Notes under the pieces: generated by a model
The model's input: the letters and a program-made list of their open reading frames with translations, nothing else
Database searches by the model: none
Told to the model about the DNA's origin: nothing
Assembly: GCF_000497045.1 (NCBI RefSeq)
Contig: NW_015961964.1
Coordinates: forward strand, 124,001-188,000
Reading direction: 5' to 3'
Length of the DNA stretch: 64,000 nucleotides
Source: Kalmanozyma brasiliensis GHG001
Lineage: Eukaryota > Basidiomycota > Ustilaginomycetes > Ustilaginales
Made by a program: the position numbers and the translations under genes
Shown here: piece by piece, positions 38,134 through 48,100 of the stretch
Layout of the letters: each line of letters starts with the position of its first letter
How positions within the stretch are numbered: the stretch's first letter is position 1

Positions 38134-38930
38134 TGCGCGGATCGCGACACCGACACACTGAAAGGAGGTCGACGGAAGATATAGACACACCTGAGAGGTA
38201 AGTGCCAGGGTCAAGGAGCTGAACATGAGTGCAGGCGGTGAGACTTACCAAGACGTGCGCCCCTTCGTTGCTGTGTCGAGAGACTGGGCGTGCGATGGGA
38301 TGAGAACCCTCGTGGATTGTGAAGAATGGGCAAACGTGATCGCGGAGAGCGAGCAGCGGTGAGAGACGGTATGCTGGATAGCAGAGCTTGTCGAGGTCGA
38401 CCGAGTGCTATGGAGTTGTGAAGGGCTGGAGTGAAGGTAGAGACACAAAGGGTGGGACACGCTTACAGCGAGACTTTTATCCCTGAAGGGGACTGGGCCC
38501 GTCGACCTGCGTCTCTTACGCTTTCCGCACTTTGACTGCTGTAGTGCCTCGAGGTTTCGAGTGAGCTGATGATTGCTCGTATGCTGTGCGTTGGCTGTGG
38601 AGCTCTGGCCTTGAAAGATCGCAGTCGTCGGCCAGACCTGTCGTTGATGAGGGTCATGACAGGCCCCCGCACGACATCGCAGGACGCGCGCCTATTATTC
38701 GTCCGCACAAAGCGTTCACGGCGTCGCCAAGCGAAATGACCCATTGCACAAAGTTATCGTTGACCAACGGAGCTGCAGTAGCGCGGGTCGTGATTGATTT
38801 TCTGACAGACCGAGCTACAGTAGTTGCATCTCGACCGTCCGACCGGAACACCGCAGCTGCACTGGAGTCGGCTGTCGGCGGCCGAAGTGCTGTCTTGTGT
38901 AACCCTCCTCTAATGGGCGTTGGCATGATG
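38134..38930. promoter_or_regulatory. Leader/promoter of the dynamin-like gene
   Basis: About 800 bp. Near its middle, on the minus strand, a GATAAAAG box (about 38472-38479) sits upstream of CT-rich sequence. Two good donor sites on the minus strand (GTAAGC near 38464 and GTAAGT at 38248) suggest a spliced 5' leader. No other gene is supported. Confidence 0.45.
38191..38248 (-). other. Predicted 58-nt 5'-leader intron of the dynamin-like gene
   Basis: On the minus strand the donor CTTG|GTAAGT starts at 38248 and the acceptor CTCTCAG ends at 38191, with no ATG in the exon before it. The coding ATG (38133) lies 58 nt after the acceptor. If spliced, the N-terminal extension of the open frame is not translated. 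Confidence 0.5.
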
Positions 38931-40286
38931 TCACGCCGAGCTGTCCTTGGGTTGGTTGATTAGCTCAGCGTTTCGCCACCATTGCCGCGTCACCGTGCTA
39001 ATACCTGCTTGAGCTTGTGCGATCGCTTCTTGTGCTGGCTGACCTCCGTGCGATCTCGCTGCGTCAATGATTCTGTCGGCTTTTTGCGGATCTATCTCAT
39101 GCCGTGCGTCTCGGTGCGTGCTGCTGTTGGACTGCCTCGCGAGGTCGAGCAGGTGCTCATCTTGCAGAATCACACCGCGAGCGACGTCGTTCAGCTCGGA
39201 GACGTGCATGATGTTCTGCAGGCTTTGTTGGGTGCCGTCGAGATGTAGCATGCTTTGCTGAAAGCCATCCGCGACGCGGGGCGCAGGGAACAGGTAGATG
39301 ACCACCACGAGGGACAGAAAGACCAGCTGGCGAAGGATGTGCAGATTGGTGTGCCAGTGGTTGAATCGCGAAGCTTGAGTGGAGACTTGGCCGAACTCAA
39401 ACATGATGATCAGCTCGATTGCGAGCAGTCCGAGCAGCACTGTGAGAGAGAACGCGCGCCTGCCGCTTCGATCGGCTTCATATGCGCGTGCATGTCCATT
39501 TGAGTTTGGAGCATGCGTCGCACTGTGAGATGAGAAGCTGAAGAGTCGAGCTGCTTGACGTATCGCAACAGCTATCGAGTCGTCCGGATGCGTCGTGAGC
39601 AGACCCACAGCCAAAATGCGCCAAGCGTACGTGCCGAAGAGGAACGGAACAGCGTACCAGAAGTAGTCGCTGGCTGTCTTGCAGAACGTGCAGTCGAGCA
39701 ACGGCCGGGCACCCAGGAGCAGATACATGCGTCTGCCTTCGTAGCTGGAGAGACGAGCCATGAGCGCTTGCAGCTCTACCTGCTTAGCCTCGGTGAGGTA
39801 GCCGAGTGGGAGCAAAGAGGGCGTGTGGCTGATGAGGTTGCGCAGCGTAGTGGTCGGGATGGTGATAGGCGCCTGATATGCCAAGAAGAGGTCAGGACTA
39901 TAGCCGCCCCGGAAGGCTTCGATGTGAATGAGTGCTTTGTCGACATCCGAGCTGAGCACGCTTGGCATCGTATACAGACTGACTATCGATCGACGCAGCC
40001 CCTGGACAGCAGAGGCGGGTATGAAGATGTCGACTCCATAGCGAGCTGGTATCAGATTACGGATGCTAACCGAGACCAGTGCTACCGTGGCGATAGAGAC
40101 TGTGGCGGAGAACGGCGAGGCGAACGGCGTCAAACGCTGTGCTGAGATGAATCTGCCTTGCTGCAGCTGCTGTGCGTCCCCATTGCGAAGAGGTGAGCGA
40201 GCGGCGAAGATGAGTCGCTGCCCTTGCCGAAGTATGGGCGGGAGGATGACCAAGCCGAGCACCAGGTATGTTGTTAGGTCCGCCAT
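38931..40286 (-). CDS. Multi-pass membrane protein of unknown function
   Basis: 451 aa from ATG 40284-40286 (MADLTTYLVLGLVILPP). Hydrophobic segments lie at about 5-20, 62-78, 208-232, 279-297 and 322-340. Between the second and third is a long soluble loop that ends in a distinctive YEGRRMYLLLGARPLLDCTFCKTASDYFWYAVPFLFG block. The C-terminal 100 residues are hydrophilic and helical (QQSLQNIMHVSELNDVARGV). I recognise the LLGARPLLDC-type block from conserved but unnamed fungal membrane proteins, not from any characterised family. Five likely helices, no signal peptide beyond the first helix, and no transporter signature. The function is unknown. Confidence 0.75.
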   Translation of the reverse strand: MADLTTYLVLGLVILPPILRQGQRLIFAARSPLRNGDAQQLQQGRFISAQRLTPFASPFSATVSIATVALVSVSIRNLIPARYGVDIFIPASAVQGLRRSIVSLYTMPSVLSSDVDKALIHIEAFRGGYSPDLFLAYQAPITIPTTTLRNLISHTPSLLPLGYLTEAKQVELQALMARLSSYEGRRMYLLLGARPLLDCTFCKTASDYFWYAVPFLFGTYAWRILAVGLLTTHPDDSIAVAIRQAARLFSFSSHSATHAPNSNGHARAYEADRSGRRAFSLTVLLGLLAIELIIMFEFGQVSTQASRFNHWHTNLHILRQLVFLSLVVVIYLFPAPRVADGFQQSMLHLDGTQQSLQNIMHVSELNDVARGVILQDEHLLDLARQSNSSTHRDARHEIDPQKADRIIDAARSHGGQPAQEAIAQAQAGISTVTRQWWRNAELINQPKDSSA

Positions 40287-40837
40287 CGTCAACTTGTGGT
40301 CCCTAGTGTGCTGTTGCGAGCATCTGCAGGCTCGTAGCGCTCTGTGAGGCTTGATGGGCTCAAGCTCGAGGGTGCAGCATACTCCCGTCTTGGCAAGCAG
40401 GCTCGACGAGAGGTGGGAAGAAAGTGTTGCTTTCCGGTGTTGGTCTCGCCCGCGCGCGATTTTCGGCTCAGCCTTCTTCTGAAAAACTTGAAATGTAACA
40501 ATTTGGAATTTCAGCTACGGCTTAGCTGGAGCTGTCAAGGAAAGCGACATATCTCGTCCATCATGGCCAAGCCTGCATCACCGTCTACGCCTTCTCAGCA
40601 ACGCCTACCTGGCCTCGGTTCCGCTGATGAGAGTATGCTTGAACTGTGAGAGTACTGTAAGCTAGGTGCCGCCTTCGAGCTTATCTACATGATAATGCTA
40701 GCCAACCCTCTTTCACGTAACACCAGCTTCGCCTGGGAGTAGAGTCTACCTCGTCTTCGACTGAGCTATCACGCCCACTCCGAGCCATTCAAAAGGACCG
40801 CTACGCCAGCCGACTGCCTATCTTCCTTTCCTCATCC
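40287..40837. promoter_or_regulatory. Divergent intergenic region with an upstream ORF or first exon
   Basis: 550 bp between divergent genes. A 28-codon frame (ATG 40563 to TGA 40649) precedes the rightward gene. Inside it, GTATGC at 40633 is a good splice donor. The sequence 40740-40837 is open and in frame with the downstream gene, so 40563-40632 may be a first coding exon joined at 40740. Confidence 0.4.
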
Positions 40838-42073
40838 ATGGCCTGGCGCCCTCCATCACCGTTCTGTCTTTACCTTCACTTCTTCGTCCCCTCCCTTGAC
40901 ATTCTCGGCCCAGCCAAGGACTCCGTCCTCGCTTTCGACCCATCTTGCTCTTCGTCATCGATCAGCTTGACGCTGCTTCGTATAAGCCCCCGGATAGGTG
41001 TTCAGGCGAGTTCCAAGCAACCAGAAGTTCATATGCCGCCCCTCACCAACCAAGCACCAGCGAAGGCGTGGCCGGATCCCATCCGTCACAGTGTGCTACT
41101 GCTCGTATGCATCGTGATTGGTGGCCTACTCGTGATAGCTACCCTCATTGTCGCGCTTGCCTGGTTCCTGCGTCTCACCTGCTGTGCTCGAGAGCGTCGA
41201 GCCAGATGCGAGCGTAAGGTGGAGTCAACATCGCAAACTCCTTCCGCCATCGAAGGTGGGCAGCCGCTGGACGATTGCCACTCACTCGACAGCGTCACTG
41301 TGGTCGACGATGACCACGTCGAAGATAAAGATGCCAAGAGCGATGCCCCGAAGCAGGACACAAGGCAGTACGTGCCGATGCGGACCTATGCTGGCGCGGA
41401 AGCTGCAGCGAGCGCTCCACAAAGCACTTGGAACGGCCGAGGATGGACGTTGTTTGACCCGCCTGTACCCGCTCTCCAGCTACCGAGGCCTGTAGCTCGA
41501 AGCGGGGGTGACTACAGAGCAAAGAAGGAGCCTCTCGTCGAACGGAGTGTTGAAGACCTTCTCTGGCCGGCTTCGATCAAGCGTCGACCCAGCTATATCG
41601 AGCGCCTAGCCCAACGACATCACCTCCTTCCGCGCCATGCCAGCACTGCTCCTCCTTTCAAACCGGCAATGGAAGAGGACCGGCGAAGCCGGCTGGTCGA
41701 CAGCGTCTATCGTTGGTTGGGCCAAGTGACAGAGGCGAGCGAGGCCGTTTATCCGCATGCAGCGCTCTCTCCTCTGTCTGGGAGCAGGAGCCACAAGCAC
41801 GGCAGTATGCGCAGCGCCTACACCTCGACGACCCTGGCTGAGACCGTTTCCGAGACCAGCTTCGCGACGCAAGCGGGGACGGCGGGCGTCAGGAAGTCCG
41901 AGCGCCTGATCGAACGTATTGATGCCGACTACGACCATCAGCAGCGCCGCGGAACCACTGCTGCTATAGATCTTGCCTCGAGGAACGCTCCCGCAGTCGT
42001 GAGTCGTGCACCCAGCATTCGACCCCAGTTCTTCACCACCACAACTCTCGCGAGCTGGCTCGAGCCGGCATAA
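40838..42073 (+). CDS. Single-pass membrane protein of unknown function
   Basis: 411 aa from ATG 40838 (CATCCATGG). One strong membrane helix lies at about 86-110 (VLLLVCIVIGGLLVIATLIVAL), followed by a Cys/Arg-rich juxtamembrane stretch (RLTCCARERRARC) that could be palmitoylated. The rest is a Ser/Arg-rich cytoplasmic tail with no recognised domain. The same frame is open for 37 codons upstream without ATG. Splicing 40632 to 40740 (donor GTATGC, branch-like GTAAC near 40716, acceptor GGGAG) would give a 467-aa form starting MAKPASPSTPSQQ. The GAG acceptor is unusual, so both models stay open. No family recognised. Confidence 0.6.
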   Translation: MAWRPPSPFCLYLHFFVPSLDILGPAKDSVLAFDPSCSSSSISLTLLRISPRIGVQASSKQPEVHMPPLTNQAPAKAWPDPIRHSVLLLVCIVIGGLLVIATLIVALAWFLRLTCCARERRARCERKVESTSQTPSAIEGGQPLDDCHSLDSVTVVDDDHVEDKDAKSDAPKQDTRQYVPMRTYAGAEAAASAPQSTWNGRGWTLFDPPVPALQLPRPVARSGGDYRAKKEPLVERSVEDLLWPASIKRRPSYIERLAQRHHLLPRHASTAPPFKPAMEEDRRSRLVDSVYRWLGQVTEASEAVYPHAALSPLSGSRSHKHGSMRSAYTSTTLAETVSETSFATQAGTAGVRKSERLIERIDADYDHQQRRGTTAAIDLASRNAPAVVSRAPSIRPQFFTTTTLASWLEPA

Positions 42074-42245
42074 GTGGTCACCACGCACGGCTTCATGGTG
42101 CTGGAAGAAGACGTTGCTAGTAGTGCTGCTGCTGAACCATTCGCATCCGACGCGGAGCGCATCAGGCCGGGTGGTGGCGAGCTGCGAGCGTCTCGCCCAT
42201 AAATTTGATGTCGTGTCATTCGTTCAGTGAAGCAATCGAATCGAT

Positions 42246-42479
42246 TCACTGAGTACCCGTCGCGGATGAGCTCCCAGTCTGATCACGTATGCGTAATGGC
42301 CTCTCGGTGGGACGCCGTCGATTGCGCTCGCCGAGAAGAGCAGCGACGGTATGGCCGTTGACCAGCACGCGCTCGTCGGTGAGTCGGTTCTTGATGATGT
42401 ACATGATGGCATGCTTGATCTGTTGGTCGGACGCGGTGCTCAGGTCGTCGGGGAGGTAGGGCGGTGGTTGTGTGCTCAT
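42246..42479 (-). CDS. Possible small protein, 77 aa
   Basis: ATG at 42477-42479. The first 50 residues (PPPYLPDDLSTASDQQIKHA and following) look like a folded helical protein rather than chance reading. The Arg/Thr/Ser-rich end is less convincing and could mean a missed intron. It shares the minus strand with the next two genes. No family recognised. Confidence 0.4.
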   Translation of the reverse strand: MSTQPPPYLPDDLSTASDQQIKHAIMYIIKNRLTDERVLVNGHTVAALLGERNRRRPTERPLRIRDQTGSSSATGTQ

Positions 42480-42802
42480 ACTGCAGGATGGATGGGGTCA
42501 AGAGTTGGGAGTGTTGAGAGCGATCTCCTCATGTTCTGGCAGAGGCTCTCGCCGGTCGTAGTCCGGACAAGATGCTAAGCGAGCCCTGACAGGCTTGGCG
42601 CTTCCATGCGTGGAAGCGACCCTTCTTTGTCATGCACCGTGGAAATCCGCCCGGAAATCAAAGACCGGCCTGGAACGCTTCTCTTCGCGCGCCCACTCAC
42701 TAGCGTGCTCACGATGCTTCACTCTTCCTCTCAGTCTGCCGTGCAACTACCAAGGACTGACATTGAACCAAGCTAGTCAAACATCGTGAGTGCCTGCTGT
42801 GA
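42480..42802. other. Short intergenic stretch between the small ORF and the secreted protein gene
   Basis: 323 bp. A CCATGCGTGGAAG / GTGCACCGTGGAA pair of related strings lies near 42604-42645. No gene or RNA is supported. Confidence 0.4.
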
Positions 42803-43351
42803 TCAAAATTTAGGGATCAGAGTCGTAGATCCTGCAAGGTCGCGCATGTCCTTGAACCTCTGAAGATGCGATTCGGCCCTGTTCTCGCCGACGATCTCGC
42901 CGAGTCGGTCCATGTTCTCGTGCATCCACGTAACGAGCTTTCCGACGGTACTGAGGTGTTGCGCCAGGACGGTATGGGGCTGGGCCTCGATGACCTCGGG
43001 ATGAAAGGAGGTGATGAGCAGCGTCTTGAACAAGTCGTCGAGGTCAGAGAGGAGCTTGCCGACGTCCATGCGTTCTGGACCTCCGGGCTGGCCCAGACGT
43101 CTCAGCTGATGAGCATTCTGACGAATCGATGCCGGGTAGCTCTGCAGAATGTCTCGATCCACGGGCTGAGGAAACTCGTGGCCGAACATGTACCTGTCTC
43201 GATAGACGGTTCGAAAGTGACTGAGTTTGTTGAGATTGGCACGCCGGGTGGCTTCGGTAGGGTCTTCAGGAGCTGTGACAGCCGCAAGAAGGAATGAAAA
43301 CATGCACAGGACTGCGATGATGGACAAAAAGGGCGTGCGAACGGAGGTCAT
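42803..43351 (-). CDS. Small secreted protein, candidate effector
   Basis: 182 aa from ATG 43349-43351, chosen because it starts a signal peptide (MTSVRTPFLSIIAVLCMFSF then LLAAVTA, cleavage expected after about residue 28); an in-frame start 19 codons earlier would bury it. The mature part is about 155 residues, helical, charged and without cysteines. Near its N-terminus are RANLNKLSHFRTVYRDRYMF and FPQPVDRDILQSYP, and the C-terminal half is rich in Leu and His. No further membrane segment and no known domain. Small secreted proteins without homology are typical of smut effector repertoires, but effector function is only an inference. A canonical TATA box lies 61 nt upstream of the ATG. It stands alone with neighbours of unknown function, not in an obvious effector cluster. 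Confidence 0.72.
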   Translation of the reverse strand: MTSVRTPFLSIIAVLCMFSFLLAAVTAPEDPTEATRRANLNKLSHFRTVYRDRYMFGHEFPQPVDRDILQSYPASIRQNAHQLRRLGQPGGPERMDVGKLLSDLDDLFKTLLITSFHPEVIEAQPHTVLAQHLSTVGKLVTWMHENMDRLGEIVGENRAESHLQRFKDMRDLAGSTTLIPKF

Positions 43352-43411
43352 TTTCGTGGTCGGTGATGGTGGCGTTGATGGGTGTGGCTGAGAAGCAAGA
43401 TCGTGCAAAGG

Positions 43412-43418
43412 TTATATA
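43412..43418 (-). promoter_or_regulatory. TATA box of the small secreted protein gene
   Basis: The minus strand reads CGTATATAACC, with the TATATAA core at 43412-43418, 61 nt upstream of the ATG. This is the cleanest TATA box in the window and suggests strongly regulated transcription. Confidence 0.65.
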
Positions 43419-43552
43419 CGCACAAGGCTGTGGGCGCGGCATGACTCTGTGTTGCGAGTCACCTTGATACAATACATCGAACAAGCTGCAACACTGCTTG
43501 AGGAGGTTCATTTTCGCATTCGTTGCGAGGCCAACTTGGTGGTGGGGTGGAA

Positions 43553-44338
43553 TTATGCTTCGTCGTCGGTCATCTCCGGCTCGGAAGTTTCAGGCTTTGG
43601 AGTAAAGTAGCGAATCGAGATGGGTCTGTTGGGCTCGCCATGGAAGATCCTGAGAAGCAAACGGTAGAGATCACGGCCGAAGCGGATGATCTCTGGGTCG
43701 TATTTTGAGCAGACCTTGCAGTCGCGAAAGAAGAAAGCGTCGTCGCTGGGCGCCAGCATGATCGAGTGCTCTGCGTAGAGGTTCTGAACTGCGCGAATCA
43801 CCCGAAAGCGCTGTCTTAAGAAGTCGGGTGAGTGCTCGAGAATCTCTTCTGGACGCAAGACCGTGCAAATGTCACGACGAAGCAGCTCCGAGAGTGTCGA
43901 GATGTCGAAGCGCAGCGATTGGATGAGGATCTTGAGGGGTGGTCGTGGAAGCTTCTCCTTTCCGAGACGAGTGACAAGCTTGAAGCGCGAAAGAGGATCG
44001 CCTTGGAGCGGCATGACGTGGTAGTCGAGCAGGCAGAAGATATCGACGATCCCATAGTGGTGGTCCTCGTAGACCAAGGCATTGGGACTGTCACGCGATC
44101 GATTCGTGGATCGCTTGAGCTTGTTGAGGGTGCGCAGGGTTGCATTGGAGCTCTTGAGGAACGTGTTGCCTTGCAGGACCCTAGCAAAGACGCTTCCAGC
44201 GCAATGGGCATGAGTGACCTCGTCCGGAGTGGCGATGGAGGGATCGAGTCGTTCGCCCTCTCGAACGATGGTCTTTAGCCTAAGATTGAGATGGGAAGCG
44301 GGGACAAGTTGTGTCTTGGGGTGATGCTGACAGTACAT
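43553..44338 (-). CDS. Hypothetical protein, soluble, unrecognised
   Basis: 261 aa from ATG 44336-44338. The frame remains open 38 codons further upstream but without an ATG, so a short upstream exon is possible. Cysteines occur as MYCQHH at the start and CKVCSKY near residue 213. Notable blocks are ALVYEDHHYGIVDIFCLLDYHVMPLQGDPLSRFKL and KLPRPPLKILIQSLRFDISTLSELLRRDICTV. An acidic C-terminus ends in PEMTDDEA. The composition is protein-like throughout, with no signal peptide or membrane helix. I do not recognise a family. Confidence 0.6.
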   Translation of the reverse strand: MYCQHHPKTQLVPASHLNLRLKTIVREGERLDPSIATPDEVTHAHCAGSVFARVLQGNTFLKSSNATLRTLNKLKRSTNRSRDSPNALVYEDHHYGIVDIFCLLDYHVMPLQGDPLSRFKLVTRLGKEKLPRPPLKILIQSLRFDISTLSELLRRDICTVLRPEEILEHSPDFLRQRFRVIRAVQNLYAEHSIMLAPSDDAFFFRDCKVCSKYDPEIIRFGRDLYRLLLRIFHGEPNRPISIRYFTPKPETSEPEMTDDEA

Positions 44339-45133
44339 CGTGCCGGATCGCTTGTCCTTATGGTAGCGGAATGCTGGGAGAGCCAAAGGAGGGTGATGGC
44401 GAGGAGGAATCTTTTCAAGCAATCTCGAAGAATGTACCTTTAGCCAAAAGGCTCAAGCGTGTTGCGGTGGGCTGAGCTCATTTGCTTTGCCCTTTGTTCC
44501 TCTGCGCACGGTTGCAAAAGAGTCAGACTGTCTTGGCTGTGAGCAGTCGACTGCCGCTTGGGCCTCTCCGTCCATCAAGTCCAAGAGAGCTGCGCAGCAA
44601 AGATTCAGCGGACCGCCTTGGCCATCAGTCAAGGCTCAAGCGGGGATGCCTTGCTTTGACACAGCAGACGGAACACCGGAGATGGCCATCACTCAATGTG
44701 ATCACTCTGTGTGAAAGCAAAACGGCAACCTGGCTATGCTTTCTTCTGAACCATTCTGCTGTCGTCACCGAAAGACGATGCGAAGCGACTGACTTGACGA
44801 GACTCTCTGCTGTGACTGCTACGCCTACACGGCTAACTCTGCTGCTCTGCTCAGCTCAGCTCTGCTCTGCTGAGCTCAGGTCAAAGTCGTTGGCCAACCT
44901 CCACCATCAGCGCGCTCAGCAGCCAGAGAAAAAAGATGCTGCGCTGTGCTGCCTTGTCCGAATTCCGTCTTTTGGATTCGAGTCTTCTCAAAAGTCTCAC
45001 TTTTTTGGAAGAGCCTTTGCGGCAGTCGACATCGACATCGAATCAACACTCTCATCTGCTCGGTCGCTCAGCCTCCTCGAGAGCAGACAGCTTTGGCCCA
45101 GGGAACTGTGGACGCGAGCAAGGCTACAGACGC
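44339..45133. promoter_or_regulatory. Divergent promoter region of RNase Z
   Basis: About 800 bp. The RNase Z frame is open from an ATG at 44936, with a good context (AAAGATGC), giving 66 more residues with several acidic positions. A short CTCAGCT/GCTCTG repeat lies at 44838-44880. No other gene is supported. Confidence 0.4.
44838..44880. repeat. Short imperfect repeat of GCTCTGCTCAGCT
   Basis: Five overlapping CTCTGCT/CTCAGCT units, including the inverted pair GCTCAGCTC and GAGCTCAG, about 60-100 nt ahead of the first possible RNase Z start. It could fold in the leader; no function is claimed. Confidence 0.6.
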
Positions 45134-48100
45134 ATGTGGTGGTGGTCCCCCTCGACCACCTGCTCGACATCTCGCATACTTCGACGTCCACCCGTCAACG
45201 GCCTCACATTCTCCCTACACACTTTCAGCACGTCTGTCAGCTCCCTGAGCTCTCAGCAGCAGCGCCAATACCTACCACAAAGAAGCATGCTCGCCGACCT
45301 TCGCGTGCTTCACGTGCCATCCTCCGACACCAATGTGCTGCCTCCCGTCATCCTCCAGCTTGGCGCCGACCGATACCTATTCAATGTCGGCGAAGGCACC
45401 TCGCGCTCTTCCACCCAGCGCAAGGCCAATCTCAGCCGCGTCACCAATATTTTCGTCTCTCGCGTAGGATGGGAGGCCATCGGTGGTCTACCTGGCGTCC
45501 TCATGTCCATGGCAGATGGCCAGCGTGCCAGCGAGTCGCTACACGGACCCCAAGGTCTTCGCTATGCCCTCGCCACCATGCGCACCTACGCAAAGCGTGA
45601 CATAATGAAGCTCAACATCAGCGAGATCCCAGCACAAGCAGGTACTTCCAGCGCCGGTACTGGGATCACAGCATCACCCGTTTTCACCGACGACAACCTC
45701 GCCATCTACGCCGTGCCCCTGCTTCCTTCCAGCGCCGCGAAGCGAGCGTCCAAGAGGCCCAAGCTTGATGACAATCGCGCTGCAGGCCCCTCAGCAACCA
45801 CACTCGAGAAAGTGGATCAGCTATGGCGGAAGCCTCATTTCAACCCGTCTGGCCTACAGGCCGAAGACGCACAAGCTTGGATCCATCTCGTCTCGGGTAG
45901 CATTTTCAACGACTCGCTACTACGTAGACGACAACAGCAGGCTGTAGAGGCGACCTCGACACAGCAACCAAGCGTCTCAATCAACGACGTCGAGATGGAA
46001 GATGCCGACCGTGCACCAGCTCCGACGCAACTACACGCTCGAGGGACTTCACCTTGGCGTCCACCACTGTCGCCTGCCTTCGTCACACGACTGCTACCAC
46101 GGCCGCACTCGGACACACGCAACCTATCGTCAGAGCGGAGCGACCCAGCAGAAGGCGGTCAAGCTCCCGTTCTAGCGTTCATCTGCGAAGCGCATCCACA
46201 GCGAGGCAAGTTTGACCCCGTCAAAGCGACAGCCGCCGGTGTTCCGCCAGGTCCTCTGTTCGCGGCCTTGACAAGGGGAGAAGACGTCACGCTCAAGCGT
46301 CCGAAGGCCTGGTCAAGTATGCCAGTAGAAGAGAAGAAGAGGTGGTCGCAGAGCCAGAGAGGAGGTCAGCGCGGTGGTCCAGCTGGCAGCAAACCAAGGC
46401 CAAATGGAAAGGCAAAGGGTGGGAGCGCGACAGACTCGCCACCAGCTGCATGGAACGATGTCGAGGAAGTACACGTGAGGTCCACCGACGTCATGGGCCC
46501 TTCGCGTGCTGGTGCGGTCGTGCTGCACGTCTACCTGCCATCAACCGACTACATTGACGATCTGCTCAGCGAGAGAGCTGCGTCCACCTTCTTGCCGTAT
46601 ACTGCCGGAGCCAACCAAGGACTCAGCAGAGAGCAGTCTCGAACACCCCAAGCTATCGTCCACGCAGTGCCGACTGGCGTTCTCAAGGATGCGCGCTACC
46701 AATCATGGATGCGTACCTTCGGGCCCGACTGTCACCACATCGTCGCTAACCATGACGTCTGCGCTAACAAGCTCATGTACCCTTCGAGCGCGACGATTCC
46801 GCTTCGACTTTCCAAGCTCGACGAGGTCATGTTCAAGGTGCCGCAGTATCAGCTTACCCCGAGGTCGCCTCTCTCAGCATTGTCATCGGCAACGACCAAC
46901 GGCAAGACAGAAGAGGTTGGCTTCCCACTCAAGCTCGGTGCAGCAGAGGCGGATCAGGTCATTCCGCTGCAGCCTCGGGGCGGACCCAAACGCTACCACT
47001 CAGGCGCGCCGGACTTCGACTTCCCAGTGAACTCCGAAGAGGCCGACAAGCTTGCTGCGTTCGATTTCGACACGGTTGAGGAGACCGAGCAGCAAGTGCA
47101 GCAGCTGGTCAAAGCCAAGGCCAAGAACAACTCCAAGAACGGTGTGACTGCATCGTCGGCTCCAGGGACAGACGAACTCGGCGCTGTGCGCAACACTCGT
47201 CTCAGAGAAGCACGCAAGCAGGCGTGGCAAGACTACCTCGACGTGGTCAAGCGAATCAAGTTCGACACTGCGCCTCTATCGTCGGACGTCGCTCCAGAGA
47301 AAGATATCTTGGTGACGACGTTGGGCACGGGCTCAGCAGCGCCGAGCAAGTATCGCAACGTCATCTCCACCCTGATCCAGACGCCGTCCTCGGGCACCAT
47401 CCTGCTGGATGCCGGCGAATCGACCTATGGCTTGCTACGCCGCAAGTTCGGTTGTCGACGCGATGGTACCGCTGCTGAGAGCGGTGCATTGGTACCACAG
47501 GACATCGACGACATCCTCCGCGAGATGCGCGTGCTATTCATCAGCCACATCCACGCGGATCATCACATCGGCCTCATCCGCATCCTGCTCGAGCGACGGA
47601 AGCTCCAGCCTCGACCCGAGCATCCACTCTACCTCGTAGGCACAGGCTTCGTGCATAACTACCTCGAGGAGTACGAGCACGTCGAGAAGCTCGGACTGGA
47701 CGAAGACGTCGTTCTCGTTCTCAACGAACATCTTGATCATCAGACCGGAGTAGACCCCACTCCACCTTCCGACGGCACCTCTGTCACCCCTCACACCAAC
47801 GGCATCAGTCGCGGCCAGCAGCAAGCACGGAGCGAGGACCTCGCCCACGTCTCCGCCATCAAGTCGCTCACTGGACTCTCTGCGATCCACACCGCACGTG
47901 TGGTGCACCGCGGCTCGCACTGCTATGGGCTGGTCCTGCGCCATCCCGATTGGTCCATCACCTACTCGGGCGACACGCGACCTGCACCGGAGCTCATCGC
48001 CGCCGGACGCGACTGCAGCTTGCTCATCCACGAAGCCACCTTGGAAGACGGTCAGCTGGACATGGCCATCGGCAAAGGCCACTCGACCTTCGGCGAGGCC

